A DNA stretch of 64,000 nt, from NCBI GenBank assembly GCA_949987705.1, contig CATLJY010000192.1, forward strand, positions 1 through 64,000, written 5' to 3'. Within the stretch, counting starts at the first letter, position 1. Every line of letters begins with the position of its first letter. The notes beneath the pieces were generated by a model. The model saw only the letters and a list, made by a program, of their open reading frames with translations, did not search any database and was not told the DNA's origin. This DNA comes from Thereva unica (taxonomy: Eukaryota > Arthropoda > Insecta > Diptera > Therevidae). Shown here piece after piece: positions 36,501 to 51,112 of this stretch. Made by a program: the position numbers and the translations under genes.

Positions 36501-36690
36501 TCGATGTATTCGATGAATATAACTTAATTTCGATGAATTAAGTGAATTTAAGTTATTTTCGATGTTTTCGATGAATGTAACTTAATTTCGATGAATTAAG
36601 TGAATTTAAGTTACTGTCGATGTATTCGATAAATGTAACTTAATTCGATTGATTAAGTGAATTTAAGTTATTTTCGATGTATTCGATGAA
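33565..36690 (+). repeat. 1.65-kb tandem pair
   Basis: The TTCGATTTATTAAATG monomer recurs at 33,565 and 35,215 (1,650 bp) and the short monomer at 34,142 and 35,795 (1,653 bp); the left copy carries single-base losses that account for the difference. Both include GTTAGGTTCG, TATGCGATG, GTTGTTTTCGG, GAACTTAAGC, GCATTCG and GACTGTAAC variants, also found near 8.7-10.0 kb. The left copy ends in a 49-bp monomer (34,992), then a TTAGGTG monomer and two TTACGTG monomers that bridge to the right copy. Confidence 0.8.
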
Positions 36691-36719
36691 TGTAACTTAA
36701 TTTCGATGAAATAAGTGAA

Positions 36720-39700
36720 TTTAGTTATTTTCGAAGAATTCGATGAATGTAACTTTATTTCGATGAATTAAGTGAATTTAAGTTAATTCGATGTATTCGA
36801 TGAATGTAACTTAAATTCGATGTATTAAGTGAATTTAAGTTATTTTCGGTGTATTCGATGAATGTAACTTAATTTCGATGAATTAAGTGAATTTAAGTTA
36901 GTTTCGATGTATTCGATGAATGTAACTTAATTTCGATGAAATAAGTGAATTTAAGTTATTTCCGATGTATTCGATGCATGTAACTTAATTTCGATGAATT
37001 AAGTGAAGCTAAGTTATTTCCGATGTATTCGATGAATGTAACTTAATTTCGATGAATTAAGTGAATTTAAGTTATTGTCGATGTATTCGATGAATGTAAA
37101 TTAATTTCGATGTATTAAGTGAATTTAAGTTATTTTCTATGTGTTCGATGAATGTAACTTAAATTCGATGTACTAAATGAATTTAAGTTATTTTCGGTGT
37201 ATTCGACAAATGTAACTTAATTTCGATGAATTAAGTGAATTTAAGTTAGTTTCAATGTATTCGATGAATGTAACCTAATTTCGATGAAATAAGTGAATTT
37301 AAGTTATTTCCGATGTATTCGATGAATGTAACTTAATTTCGATGAATTAAGTGAATTTAAGTTATTGTCGATGTATTCGATGAATGTAAATTAATTTCGA
37401 TGTATTAAGAGAATTTAAGTTATTTTCGGTGTATTCGATGAATGTAACTTAATTTCGATGAATTAAGTGAATTTAAGTTATTTTCGATGTATTCGATGAA
37501 TGTAAATTAATTTCGATGAATTAAGTGAATTTAAGTTATTTTCGATGTATGCGAGGAATGTAACTTAATTTCGCTGAATTAACTGAATTTAAGTTATTTT
37601 CGGTGTATTCGATGAATGTAACTTAATTTCGATGAATTAAGCGAACTTAAGCTATTTTCGATGTATTCGATGAATGTAACTTAATTTAAGTTATTTTCGA
37701 TGTATTCGATGAATGTAACTTAATTTCGATGAATTAAGTGAATTTAAGTTATTTTCGATGCATTCGATGAATGTAACTTAACTTCGATGAATTAAGTGAA
37801 TTTGAGTTATTTCCGATGTATTCGATGAATGTAACATAATTTCGATGAATTAAGTGAATTTAAGTTATTTTCGATGTATTCGATGAATGTAACTTAATTT
37901 CGATGAACTAACTGCATTTAAGTTAACTTCGATGTGTTCGATGAATGTAACTTAATTTCGATGAAATAAGAGAATTTAAGTTATTTCCGATGTATTCGAT
38001 GAATGTAACTTAATTTAGATGAATTAAGTGAATTTAAGTTATTTTCAATGTATTCGATGAATGTAACTTAATTTCGATTTATTAAGTGAATTTAAGTTAT
38101 TTTCGATGTTTCCGATGACTGTAACTTAATTTTGATGTATTAAGTGAATTTAAGTTATTTTCGATGTATTCGATGAATGTATCTTAATTTCGATGTATTA
38201 AGTGAATTTAAGTTATTTTCAATGTATTCGATGAATGTAACTTAATTTCGATGAATTAAGTGAATTTAAGTTATTGTCGATGTATTCGATGAATGTAACT
38301 TAATTTCGTTGTATGAAGTGAATTTAAGTTATTTTCGGTGTATTCGATGAATGTAACTTAATTTCGATGAATTAAGTGAATTTAAGTTATTGTCGATGTA
38401 TTCGATGAATGTAACTTAATTTCGTTGTATGAAGTGAATTTAAGTTATTTTCGGTGTATTCGATGAATGTAAATTAATTTCGATGAATTAAGTGAATTTA
38501 ATTTATTTTCGATGTATGCGATGAATGTAACTTAATTTCGCTGAATTAACTGAATTTAAGTTATTTTCGGTGTATTCGATGAATGTAACTTAATTTCGAT
38601 GAATTAAGTGAACTTAAGCTATTTTCGATGTATTCGATGAATGTAACTTAATTTAAGTTATTTTCGATGTATTCGATGAATGTAACTTAATTTCGATGAA
38701 TTAAGTGAATTTAAGTTATTTTCGATGCATTCGATGAATGTAACTTAACTTCGATGAATTAAGTGAATTTGAGTTATTTCCGATGTATTCGATGAATGTA
38801 ACATAATTTCGATGAATTAAGTGAATTTAAGATATTTTCGATGTATTCGATGAATGTAACTTAATTTCGATGAACTAACTGCATTTAAGTTAATTTCGAT
38901 GTATTCGATGGATGTAACTTAATTTCGATGAAATAAGAGAATTTAAGTTATTTCCGATGTATTCGATGAATGTAACTTAATTTCGATGAATTAAGTGAAT
39001 TTAAGTTATTTTCAATGTATTCGATGAATGTAACTTAATTTCGATTTATTAAGTGAATTTAAGTTATTTTCGATGTTTTCGATGACTGTAACTTAATTTT
39101 GATGTATTAAGTGAATTTAAGTTATTTTCGATGTATTCGATGAATGTAACTTAATTTCAAAGAATTAAGTGAAGCTAAGTTATTTCCGATGTATTCGATG
39201 AATGTAACTTATTTTCGATGAATTAAGTGAATTTAAGTTATTGTCGATGTATTCGATGAATGTAACTTAATTTCGTTGTATGAAGTGAATTTAAGTTATT
39301 TTCGGTGTATTCTATGAATGTAACTTAAATTCGATGAATTAAGTGAATTTAAGTTATTTTCGATGTATTCGATGAATGTAACTTAATTTCGATGAATTAA
39401 GTGAATTTAAGTTATTTTCGATGTATTCGATGAATGTAACTTAATTCGATGAATTAAGTGAATTTAAGTTATTTTCGATGTGTTCGATGAATGTAACTTA
39501 ATTTCGATGAATTAACTGAATTTAAGTTATTTTCGATGTATTCGATGAATGTAACTGAATTTCGATGATAAAGTGAATTTAAGTTATTTTCGATGTATTC
39601 GATAAATGTAACTTAATTTCGATGAATTAACTGAATTTAAGTTATTTCGATGTATTCGATGAATGTAACTTAATTTCGATGAATTAAGTGAATTTAAGTT

Positions 39701-41459
39701 ATTTTCGATGTATTCGATAAATGTAACTTAATTTCGATGAATTAAGTGAATTTAAGTTATTTTCGATGTGTTCGATGAATGTAACTTAATTTCGCTGAAT
39801 TAACTGAATTTAAGTTATTTTCGATGTATTCGATGAATGTAACTTAATTTCGATGAATTAAGTGAATTTAAGTTATTGTCGATGTATACGATAAATGTAA
39901 CTTAATTTCGATGAATTAAGTGAATTTAAGTTATTTTCGATGTGTTCGATGAATGTAACTTAATTTCGCTGAATTAACTGAATTTAAGTTATTTTCGAAG
40001 AATTCGATGAATGTAACTTTATTTCGATGAATTGAGCGAATTTAAGTTAATTCGATGTATTCGATGAATGTAACTTAATTTCGAAGAATTAACTGAATTT
40101 AAATTATTTTCGATGCTTTCGATGAATGTAACTGAATATCGATGAATTAAGTGAATTTAGTTATTTTCGATGTATTCGATGAATGTAACTTAATTTCGAT
40201 GAATTAAGTGAACTTAAGCTATTTTCGATGTATTCGATGAATGTAACTTAATTTAAGTTATTTTCGATGAATGTAACTTAATTTCGATGAATTAAGTGAA
40301 TTTAAGTTATTTTCGATGTATTCGATGAATGTATCTTAATTTCGATGTATTAAGTGAATTTAAGTTATTTTCAATGTATTCGATGAATGTAACTTAATTT
40401 CGATTAATTAAGTGAAGCTAAGTTATTTCCGATGTATTCGATGAATGTAACTTAATTTCGATGAATTACGTGAATTTAAGTTATTGTCGATATATTCGAT
40501 GAATGTAACTTAATTTCGATTTATTAAATGAATTTAAGTTATTTTCGGTGTATTCGATGAATGTAACTTAATTTCGAAGAATTAAATGATTTTAAGTTAT
40601 TTTCGATGTATTCGATGAATGTAACTTAATTTCGACGAATTAAGTGAATTTAAGTTATTTTCGGTGTATTCGATGAATGTAACTTAATTCGATGAATTAA
40701 GTGAATTTAAGTTAGTTTCGATGTAATCGATGAATGTAACTTAATTTCGATGAAATAAGAGAATTTAAGTTATTTCCGATGTATTCGATGAATGTAACTT
40801 AATTTCGATGAATTAAGTGAATTTAAGTTATTTTCAATGTATTCGATGAATGTAACTTAATTTCGATTTATTAAGTGAATTTAAGTTATTTTCGATGTTT
40901 TCGATGACTGTAACTTAATTTTGATGTATTAAGTGAATTCAAGTTATTTTCGATGTATTCGATGAATATAACTTAATTTCGATGAATTAAGTGAAGCTAA
41001 GTTATTTCCGATGTATTCGATGAATGTAACTTAATTTCGATGAATTAAGTGAATTTAAGTTATTGTCGATGTATTCGATGAATGTAACTTAATTTCGTTG
41101 TATGAAGTGAATTTAAGTTATCTTCGATGTGTTCGATGAATGTAACTTAATTTCGCTGAATTAACTGAATTTAAGTTATTTTCGATGTATTCGATGAATG
41201 TAACTTAATTTCGATGAATTAGGTGAATTTAAGTTAGTTTCGATGTATTCGATGAATATAACTTAATTTCGATGAATTAAGTGAATTTAAGTTATTTTCG
41301 ATGTATTCGATGAATGTAACTTAATTTCGATGAATTAAGTGAATTTAAGTTACTGTCGATGTATTCGATAAATGTAACTTAATTTCGATTGATTAAGTGA
41401 ATTTAAGTTATTTTCGATGTATTCGATGAATGTAACTTAATTTCGATGAAATAAGTGAA
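36720..41459 (+). repeat. 4.7-kb higher-order unit, mosaic copy
   Basis: Measured from TTTAG monomer to TTTAG monomer this unit is 4,740 bp. To about 38.4 kb it follows the next unit at offset 4,740 (37,365 to 42,105; 37,686 to 42,426). It then lacks about 1,382 bp, since 38,653 pairs with 44,775, an offset of 6,122. It carries instead 40.06-41.40 kb, with a 30-bp monomer at 40,253 and a TTCGATTAATTAAG monomer at 40,399, resembling 33.3-36.7 kb. It is therefore a mosaic of two neighbouring repeat types. Confidence 0.72.
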
Positions 41460-44400
41460 TTTAGTTATTTTCGAAGAATTCGATGAATGTAACTTTATTT
41501 CGATGAATTAAGTGAATTTAAGTTAATTCGATGTATTCGATGAATGTAACTTAAATTCGATGTATTAAGTGAATTTAAGTTATTTTCGGTGTATTCGATG
41601 AATGTAACTTAATTTCGATGAATTAAGTGAATTTAAGTTAGTTTCGATGTATTCGATGAATGTAACTTAATTTCGATGAAATAAGTGAATTTAAGTTATT
41701 TCCGATGTATTCGATGAATGTAACTTAATTTCGATGAATTAAGTGAAGCTAAGTTATTTCCGATGTATTCGATGAATGTAACTTAATTTCGATGAATTAA
41801 GTGAATTTAAGTTATTGTCGATGTATTCGATGAATGTAAATTAATTTCGATGTATTAAGTGAATTTAAGTTATTTTCTATGTGTTCGATGAATGTAACTT
41901 AAATTCGATGTACTAAATGAATTTAAGTTATTTTCGGTGTATTCGATAAATGTAACTTAATTTCGATGAATTAAGTGAATTTAAGTTAGTTTCGATGTAT
42001 TCGATGAATGTAACCTAATTTCGATGAAATAAATGAATTTAAGTTATTTCCGATGTATTCGATGAATGTAACTTAATTTCGATGAATTAAGTGAATTTAA
42101 GTTATTGTCGATGTATTCGATGAATGTAAATTAATTTCGATGTATTAAGAGAATTTAAGTTATTTTCGGTGTATTCGATGAATGTAACTTAATTTCGATG
42201 AATTAAGTGAATTTAAGTTATTTTCGATGTATTCGATGAATGTAAATTAATTTCGATGAATTAAGTGAATTTAAGTTATTTTCGATGTATGCGAGGAATG
42301 TAACTTAATTTCGCTGAATTAACTGAATTTAAGTTATTTGCGGTGTATTCGATGAATGTAACTTAATTTCGATGAATTAAGTGAATTTAAGTTATTTTCG
42401 ATGTATTCGATGAATGTAACTTAATTTAAGTTATTTTCGATGTATTCGATGAATGTAACTTAATTTCGATGAATTAAGTGAATTTAAGTTATTTTCGATG
42501 CATTCGATGAATGTAACTTAACTTCGATGAATTAAGTGAATTTGAGTTATTTCCGATGTATTCGATGAATGTAACATAATTTCGATGAATTAAGTGAATT
42601 TAAGTTATTTTCGATGTATTCGATGAATGTAACTTAATTTCGATGAACTAACTGCATTTAAGTTAACTTCGATGTATTCGATGAATGTAACTTAATTTCG
42701 ATGAAATAAGAGAATTTAAGTTGTATTCGATGAATGTAACTTAATTTAGATGAATTAAGTGAATTTAAGTTATTTTCAATGTATTCGATGAATGTAACTT
42801 AATTTCGATTTATTAAGTGAATTTAAGTTATTTTCGATGTTTCCGATGACTGTAACTTAATTTTGATGTATTAAGTGAATTTAAGTTATTTTCGATGTAT
42901 TCGATGAATGTATCTTAATTTCGATGTATTAAGTGAATTTAAGTTATTTTCAATGTATTCGATGAATGTAACTTAATTTCGATGAATTAAGTGAATTTAA
43001 GTTATTGTCGATGTATTCGATGAATGTAACTTAATTTCGTTGTATGAAGTGAATTTAAGTTATTTTCGGTGTATTCGATGAATGTAACTTAATTTCGATG
43101 AATTAAGTGAATTTAAGTTATTTTCGATGTATTCGATGAATGTAACTTAATTTCGATGAATTAAGTGAATTTAAGTTATTGTCGATGTATTCGATGAATG
43201 TAACTTAATTTCGTTGTATTAGGTGAATTTAAGTTATCTTCGACGTGTTCGATGAATGTAACTTAATTTCGCTGAATTAACTGAGTTTAAGTTATTTTCG
43301 ATGTTTTCGATGAATGTAACTTAATTTCGATGAATTAGGTGAATTTAAGTTAGTTTCGATGTATTCGATGAATATAACTTAATTTCGATGAATTAAGTGA
43401 ATTTAAGTTATTTTCGATGTATTCGATGAATGTAACTTAATTTCGATGAATTAAGTGAATTTAAGTTACTGTCGATGTATACGATAAATGTAACTTAATT
43501 TCGATTGATTAAGTGAATTTAAGTTATTTTCGATGTATGCGATGAATGTAACTTAATTTCGATGAAATAAGTGAATTTAAGTTATTTTCGGTGTAATCGA
43601 TGAATGTAACTTAATTTCGATGAATTAAGTGAATTTAAGTTAATTCGATGTATTCGATGAATGTAACTTAAATTCGATGTATTAAGTGAATTTAAGTTAT
43701 TTTCGGTGTATTCGATGAATGTAACTTAATTTCGATGAATTAAGTGAATTTAAGTTAGTTTCGATGTATTCGATGAATGTAACTTAATTTCGATGAAATA
43801 AGTGAATTTAAGTTATTTCCGATGTATTCGATGAATGTAACCTAATTTCGATGAATTAAGTGAAGCTAAGTTATTTTCTATGTGTTCGATGAATGTAACT
43901 TAAATTCGATGTATTAAGTGAATTTAAGTTATTTTCGGTGTATTCAATGAATGTAACTTAATTTCGATGAATTAAGTGAATTTAAGTTAGTTTCGATGTA
44001 TTCGATGAATGTAACCTAATTTCGATGAAATTAGTGAATTTAAGTTATTTCCGATGCTTTCGATGAATGTAACTTAATTTCGATGAATTAAGTGAATTTA
44101 AGTTAGTTTCGATGTATTCGATGAATGTAACCTAATTTCGATGATATAAGTGAATTTAAGTTATTTCCGATGTATTCGATGAATGTAACTTAATTTCGAT
44201 GTATTAAGTGAATTTAAGTTATTTTCTATGTGTTCGATGAATGTAACTTAAATTCGATGTATTAAGTGAATTTAAGTTATTTTCGGTGTATTCGATGAAT
44301 GTAACTTAATTTCGATGAATTAAGTGAATTTAAGTTAGTTTCGATGTATTCGATGAATGTAACCTAATTTCGATGAAATAATTGAATTTAAGTTATTTCC

Positions 44401-46281
44401 GATGTATTCGATGAATGTAACTTAATTTCGATGAATTAAGTGAATTTAAGTTATTGTCGATGTATTCGATGAATGTAAATTAATTTCGATGTATTAAGAG
44501 AATTTAAGTTATTTTCGGTGTATTCGATGAATGTAACTTAATTTCGATGAATTAAGTGAATTTAAGTTATTTTCGATGTATTCGATGAATGTAAATTAAT
44601 TTCGATGAATTAAGTGAATTTAAGTTATTTTCGATGTATGCGATGAATGTAACTTAATTTCGCTGAATTAACTGAATTTAAGTTATTTTCGGTGTATTCG
44701 ATGAATGTAACTTAATTTCGATGAATTAAGTGAACTTAAGCTATTTTCGATGTATTCGATGAATGTAACTTAATTTAAGTTATTTTCGATGTATTCGATG
44801 AATGTAACTTAATTTCGATGAATTAAGTGAATTTAAGTTATTTTCGATGCATTCGATGAATGTAACTTAACTTCGATGAATTAAGTGAATTTGAGTTATT
44901 TCCGATGTATTCGATGAATGTAACATAATTTCGATGAATTAAGTGAATTTAAGATATTTTCGATGTATTCGATGAATGTAACTTAATTTCGATGAACTAA
45001 CTGCATTTAAGTTAATTTCGATGTATTCGATGGATGTAACTTAATTTCGATGAAATAAGAGAATTTAAGTTATTTCCGATGTATTCGATGAATGTAACTT
45101 AATTTCGATGAATTAAGTGAATTTAAGTTATTTTCAATGTATTCGATGAATGTAACTTAATTTCGATTTATTAAGTGAATTTAAGTTATTTTCGATGTTT
45201 TCGATGACTGTAACTTAATTTTGATGTATTAAGTGAATTTAAGTTATTTTCGATGTATTCGATGAATGTAACTTAATTTCAAAGAATTAAGTGAAGCTAA
45301 GTTATTTCCGATGTATTCGATGAATGTAACTTATTTTCGATGAATTAAGTGAATTTAAGTTATTGTCGATGTATTCGATGAATGTAACTTAATTTCGTTG
45401 TATGAAGTGAATTTAAGTTATTTTCGGTGTATTCTATGAATGTAACTTAATTTCGATGAATTAAGTGAATTTAAGTTATTTTCGATGTATTCGATGAATG
45501 TAACTTAATTTCGATGAATTAAGTGAATTTAAGTTATTTTCGATGTATTCGATGAATGTAACTTAATTTCGATGAATTAAGTGAATTTAAGTTATTTTCG
45601 ATGTGTTCGATGAATGTAGCTTAATTTCGATGAATTAACTGAATTTAAGTTATTTTCGATGTATTCGATGAATGTAACTGAATTTCGATGAATAAAGTGA
45701 ATTTAAGTTATTTTCGATGTATTCGATAAATGTAACTTAATTTCGATGAATTAAGTGAATTTAAGTTATTTTCGATGTATTCGATGAATGTAACTTAATT
45801 TCGATGAATTAAGTGAATTTAAGTTATTTTCGATGTATTCGATAAATGTAACTTAATTTCGATGAATTAAGTGAATTTAAGTTATTTTCGATGTGTTCGA
45901 TGAATGTAACTTAATTTCGCTGAATTAACTGAATTTAAGTTATTTTCGATGTATTCGATGAATGTAACTTAATTTCGATGAATTAAGTGAATTTAAGTTA
46001 TTTTCGATGTATTCCATAAATGTAACTTAATTTCGATGAATTAAGTGAATTTAAGTTATTTTCGATGTGTTCGATGAATGTAACTTAATTTCGCTGAATT
46101 AACTGAATTTAAGTTATTTTCGAAGAATTCGATGAATGTAACTTTATTTCGATGAATTAAGCGAATTTAAGTTAGTTTCGATGTAATCGATGAATGTAAC
46201 TTAATTTCGATGAATTAAGTGAATTTAAGTTATTTTCGATGTATTCGATGAATGTAACTTAATTTCGATGAAATAAGTGAA
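41460..46281 (+). repeat. 4.82-kb higher-order unit, copy 2
   Basis: This 4,822-bp unit is repeated directly to its right. Paired markers are TACTAAATG (41,911 and 46,733), ATTGTCG/TTAAGAGA (42,105 and 46,927; 44,454 and 49,343), short monomers (42,426 and 47,248; 44,775 and 49,664), and paired GATAATTG-like and GATATAAG variants. It has a private 9-bp loss at about 42,722, where AAGTT joins directly to GTATTCG. Confidence 0.85.
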
Positions 46282-49200
46282 TTTAGTTATTTTCGAAGAA
46301 TTCGATGAATGTAACTTTATTTCGATGAATTAAGTGAATTTAAGTTAATTCGATGTATTCGATGAATGTAACTTAAATTCGATGTATTAAGTGAATTTAA
46401 GTTATTTTCGGTGTATTCGATGAATGTAACTTAATTTCGATGAATTAAGTGAATTTAAGTTAGTTTCGATGTATTCGATGAATGTAACTTAATTTCGATG
46501 AAATAAGTGAATTTAAGTTATTTCCGATGTATTCGATGAATGTAACTTAATTTCGATGAATTAAGTGAAGCTAAGTTATTTCCGATGTATTCGATGAATG
46601 TAACTTAATTTCGATGAATTAAGTGAATTTAAGTTATTGTCGATGTATTCGATGAATGTAAATTAATTTCGATGTATTAAGTGAATTTAAGTTATTTTCT
46701 ATGTGTTCGATGAATGTAACTTAAATTCGATGTACTAAATGAATTTAAGTTATTTTCGGTGTATTCGATAAATGTAACTTAATTTCGATGAATTAAGTGA
46801 ATTTAAGTTAGTTTCGATGTATTCGATGAATGTAACCTAATTTCGATGAAATAAATGAATTTAAGTTATTTCCGATGTATTCGATGAATGTAACTTAATT
46901 TCGATGAATTAAGTGAATTTAAGTTATTGTCGATGTATTCGATGAATGTAAATTAATTTCGATGTATTAAGAGAATTTAAGTTATTTTCGGTGTATTCGA
47001 TGAATGTAACTTAATTTCGATGAATTAAGTGAATTTAAGTTATTTTCGATGTATTCGATGAATGTAAATTAATTTCGATGAATTAAGTGAATTTAAGTTA
47101 TTTTCGATGTATGCGAGGAATGTAACTTAATTTCGCTGAATTAACTGAATTTAAGTTATTTTCGGTGTATTCGATGAATGTAACTTAATTTCGATGAATT
47201 AAGTGAATTTAAGTTATTTTCGATGTATTCGATGAATGTAACTTAATTTAAGTTATTTTCGATGTATTCGATGAATGTAACTTAATTTCGATGAATTAAG
47301 TGAATTTAAGTTATTTTCGATGCATTCGATGAATGTAACTTAACTTCGATGAATTAAGTGAATTTGAGTTATTTCCGATGTATTCGATGAATGTAACATA
47401 ATTTCGATGAATTAAGAGAATTTAAGTTATTTTCGATGTATTCGATGAATGTAACTTAATTTCGATGAACTAACTGCATTTAAGTTAACTTCGATGTATT
47501 CGATGAATGTAACTTAATTTCGATGAAATAAGAGAATTTAAGTTATTTCCGATGTATTCGATGAATGTAACTTAATTTAGATGAATTAAGTGAATTTAAG
47601 TTATTTTCAATGTATTCGATGAATGTAACTTAATTTCGATTTATTAAGTGAATTTAAGTTATTTTCGATGTTTCCGATGACTGTAACTTAATTTTGATGT
47701 ATTAAGTGAATTTAAGTTATTTTCGATGTATTCGATGAATGTATCTTAATTTCGATGTATTAAGTGAATTTAAGTTATTTTCAATGTATTCGATGAATGT
47801 AACTTAATTTCGATGAATTAAGTGAATTTAAGTTATTGTCGATGTATTCGATGAATGTAACTTAATTTCGTTGTATGAAGTGAATTTAAGTTATTTTCGG
47901 TGTATTCGATGAATGTAACTTAATTTCGATGAATTAAGTGAATTTAAGTTATTTTCGATGTATTCGATGAATGTAACTTAATTTCGATGAATTAAGTGAA
48001 TTTAAGTTATTGTCGATGTATTCGATGAATGTAACTTAATTTCGTTGTATTAGGTGAATTTAAGTTATCTTCGACGTGTTCGATGAATGTAACTTAATTT
48101 CGCTGAATTAACTGAGTTTAAGTTATTTTCGATATTTCCAATGAATGTAACTTAATTTCGACGAATTAGGTGAATTTAAGTTATTTTCGATGTATTCGAT
48201 AAATGTAACTTAATTTCGATGAATTAAGTGAATTTAAGTTATTTTCTATGTGTTCGATGAATGTAACTTAAATTCGATGTATTAAGTGAATTTAAGTTAT
48301 TTTCGGTGTATTCGATGAATGTAACTTAATTTCGATGAATTAGGTGAATTTAAGTTAGTTTCGATGTATTCGATGAATATAACTTAATTTCGATGAATTA
48401 AGTGAATTTAAGTTATTTTCGATGTATTCGATGAATGTAACTTAATTTCGATGAATTAAGTGAATTTAAGTTACTGTCGATGTATTCGATAAATGTAACT
48501 TAATTTCGATTGATTAAGTGAATTTAAGTTATTTTCGATGTATGCGATGAATGTAACTTAATTTCGATGAAATAAGTGAATTTAAGTTATTTTCGGTGTA
48601 TTCGATGAATGTAACTTAATTTCGATGAATTAAGTGAATTTAAGTTAGTTTCGATGTATTCGATGAATGTAACTTAATTTCGATGAAATAAGTGAATTTA
48701 AGTTATTTCCGATGTATTCGATGAATGTAACCTAATTTCGATGAATTAAGTGAAGCTAAGTTATTTTCTATGTGTTCGATGAATGTAACTTAAATTCGAT
48801 GTATTAAGTGAATTTAAGTTATTTTCGGTGTATTCAATGAATGTAACTGAATTTCGATGAATTAAGTGAATTTAAGTTAGTTTCGATGTATTCGATGAAT
48901 GTAACCTAATTTCGATGAAATTAGTGAATTTAAGTTATTTCCGATGCTTTCGATGAATGTAACTTAATTTCGATGAATTAAGTGAATTTAAGTTAGTTTC
49001 GATGTATTCGATGAATGTAACCTAATTTCGATGATATAAGTGAATTTAAGTTATTTCCGATGTATTCGATGAATGTAACTTAATTTCGATGTATTAAGTG
49101 AATTTAAGTTATTTTCTATGTGTTCGATGAATGTAACTTAAATTCGATGTATTAAGTGAATTTAAGTTATTTTCGGTGTATTCGATGAATGTAACTTAAT

Positions 49201-51112
49201 TTCGATGAATTAAGTGAATTTAAGTTAGTTTCGATGTATCGATGAATGTAACCTAATTTCGATGAAATAAGTGAATTTAAGTTATTTCCGATGTATTCGA
49301 TGAATGTAACTTAATTTCGATGAATTAAGTGAATTTAAGTTATTGTCGATGTATTCGATGAATGTAAATTAATTTCGATGTATTAAGAGAATTTAAGTTA
49401 TTTTCGGTGTATTCGATGAATGTAACTTAATTTCGATGAATTAAGTGAATTTAAGTTATTTTCGATGTATTCGATGAATGTAAATTAATTTCGATGAATT
49501 AAGTGAATTTAAGTTATTTTCGATGTATGCGATGAATGTAACTTAATTCCGCTGAATTAACTGAATTTAAGTTATTTTCGGTGTATTCGATGAATGTAAC
49601 TTAATTTCGATGAATTAAGTGAACTTAAGCTATTTTCGATGTATTCGATGAATGTAACTTAATTTAAGTTATTTTCGATGTATTCGATGAATGTAACTTA
49701 ATTTCGATGAATTAAGTGAATTTAAGTTATTTTCGATGCATTCGATGAATGTAACTTAACTTCGATGAATTAAGTGAATTTGAGTTATTTCCGATGTATT
49801 CGATGAATGTAACATAATTTCGATGAATTAAGTGAATTTAAGATATTTTCGATGTATTCGATGAATGTAACTTAATTTCGATGAACTAACTGCATTTAAG
49901 TTAATTTCGATGTATTCGATGGATGTAACTTAATTTCGATGAAATAAGAGAATTTAAGTTATTTCCGATGTATTCGATGAATGTAACTTAATTTCGATGA
50001 ATTAAGTGAATTTAAGTTATTTTCAATGTATTCGATGAATGTAACTTAATTTCGATTTATTAAGTGAATTTAAGTTATTTTCGATGTTTTCGATGACTGT
50101 AACTTAATTTTGATGTATTAAGTGAATTTAAGTTATTTTCGATGTATTCGATGAATGTAACTTAATTTCAAAGAATTAAGTGAAGCTAAGTTATTTCCGA
50201 TGTATTCGATGAATGTAACTTATTTTCGATGAATTAAGTGAATTTAAGTTATTGTCGATGTATTCGATGAATGTAACTTAATTTCGTTGTATGAAGTGAA
50301 TTTAAGTTATTTTCGGTGTATTCTATGAATGTAACTTAATTTCGATGAATTAAGTGAATTTAAGTTATTTTCGATGTATTCGATGAATGTAACTTAATTT
50401 CGATGAATTAAGTGAATTTAAGTTATTTTCGATGTATTCGATGAATGTAACTTAATTTCGATGAATTAAGTGAATTTAAGTTATTTTCGATGTGTTCGAT
50501 GAATGTAGCTTAATTTCGATGAATTAACTGAATTTAAGTTATTTTTGATGTATTCGATGAATGTAACTGAATTTCGATGAATAAAGTGAATTTAAGTTAT
50601 TTTCGATGTATTCGATAAATGTAACTTAATTTCGATGAATTAAGTGAATTTAAGTTATTTTCGATGTATTCGATGAATGTAACTTAATTTCGATGAATTA
50701 AGTGAATTTAAGTTATTTTCGATGTATTCGATAAATGTAACTTAATTTCGATGAATTAAGTGAATTTAAGTTATTTTCGATGTGTTCGATGAATGTAACT
50801 TAATTTCGCTGAATTAACTGAATTTAAGTTATTTTCGATGTATTCGATGAATGTAACTTAATTTCGATGAATTAAGTGAATTTAAGTTATTTTCGATGTA
50901 TTCCATAAATGTAACTTAATTTCGATGAATTAAGTGAATTTAAGTTATTTTCGATGTGTTCGATGAATGTAACTTAATTTCGCTGAATTAACTGAATTTA
51001 AGTTATTTTCGAAGAATTCGATGAATGTAACTTTATTTCGATGAATTAAGCGAATTTAAGTTAGTTTCGATGTATTCGATGAATGTAACTTAATTTCGAT
51101 GAAATAAGTGAA
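46282..51112 (+). repeat. 4.83-kb higher-order unit, copy 3
   Basis: This 4,831-bp unit matches the previous one monomer by monomer. The offset rises from 4,822 to 4,889 between 47.2 and 49.3 kb (9 bp from the deletion in copy 2 and one monomer) and falls back by 58 bp at the right end, because copy 2 ends with one extra monomer (GTTAGTTTCG then TGTAATCG, near 46,175-46,230). Shared rare variants include GAATGTAGCTTAAT, GAATAAAGTG and TATTCCATAAATG. Confidence 0.85.
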
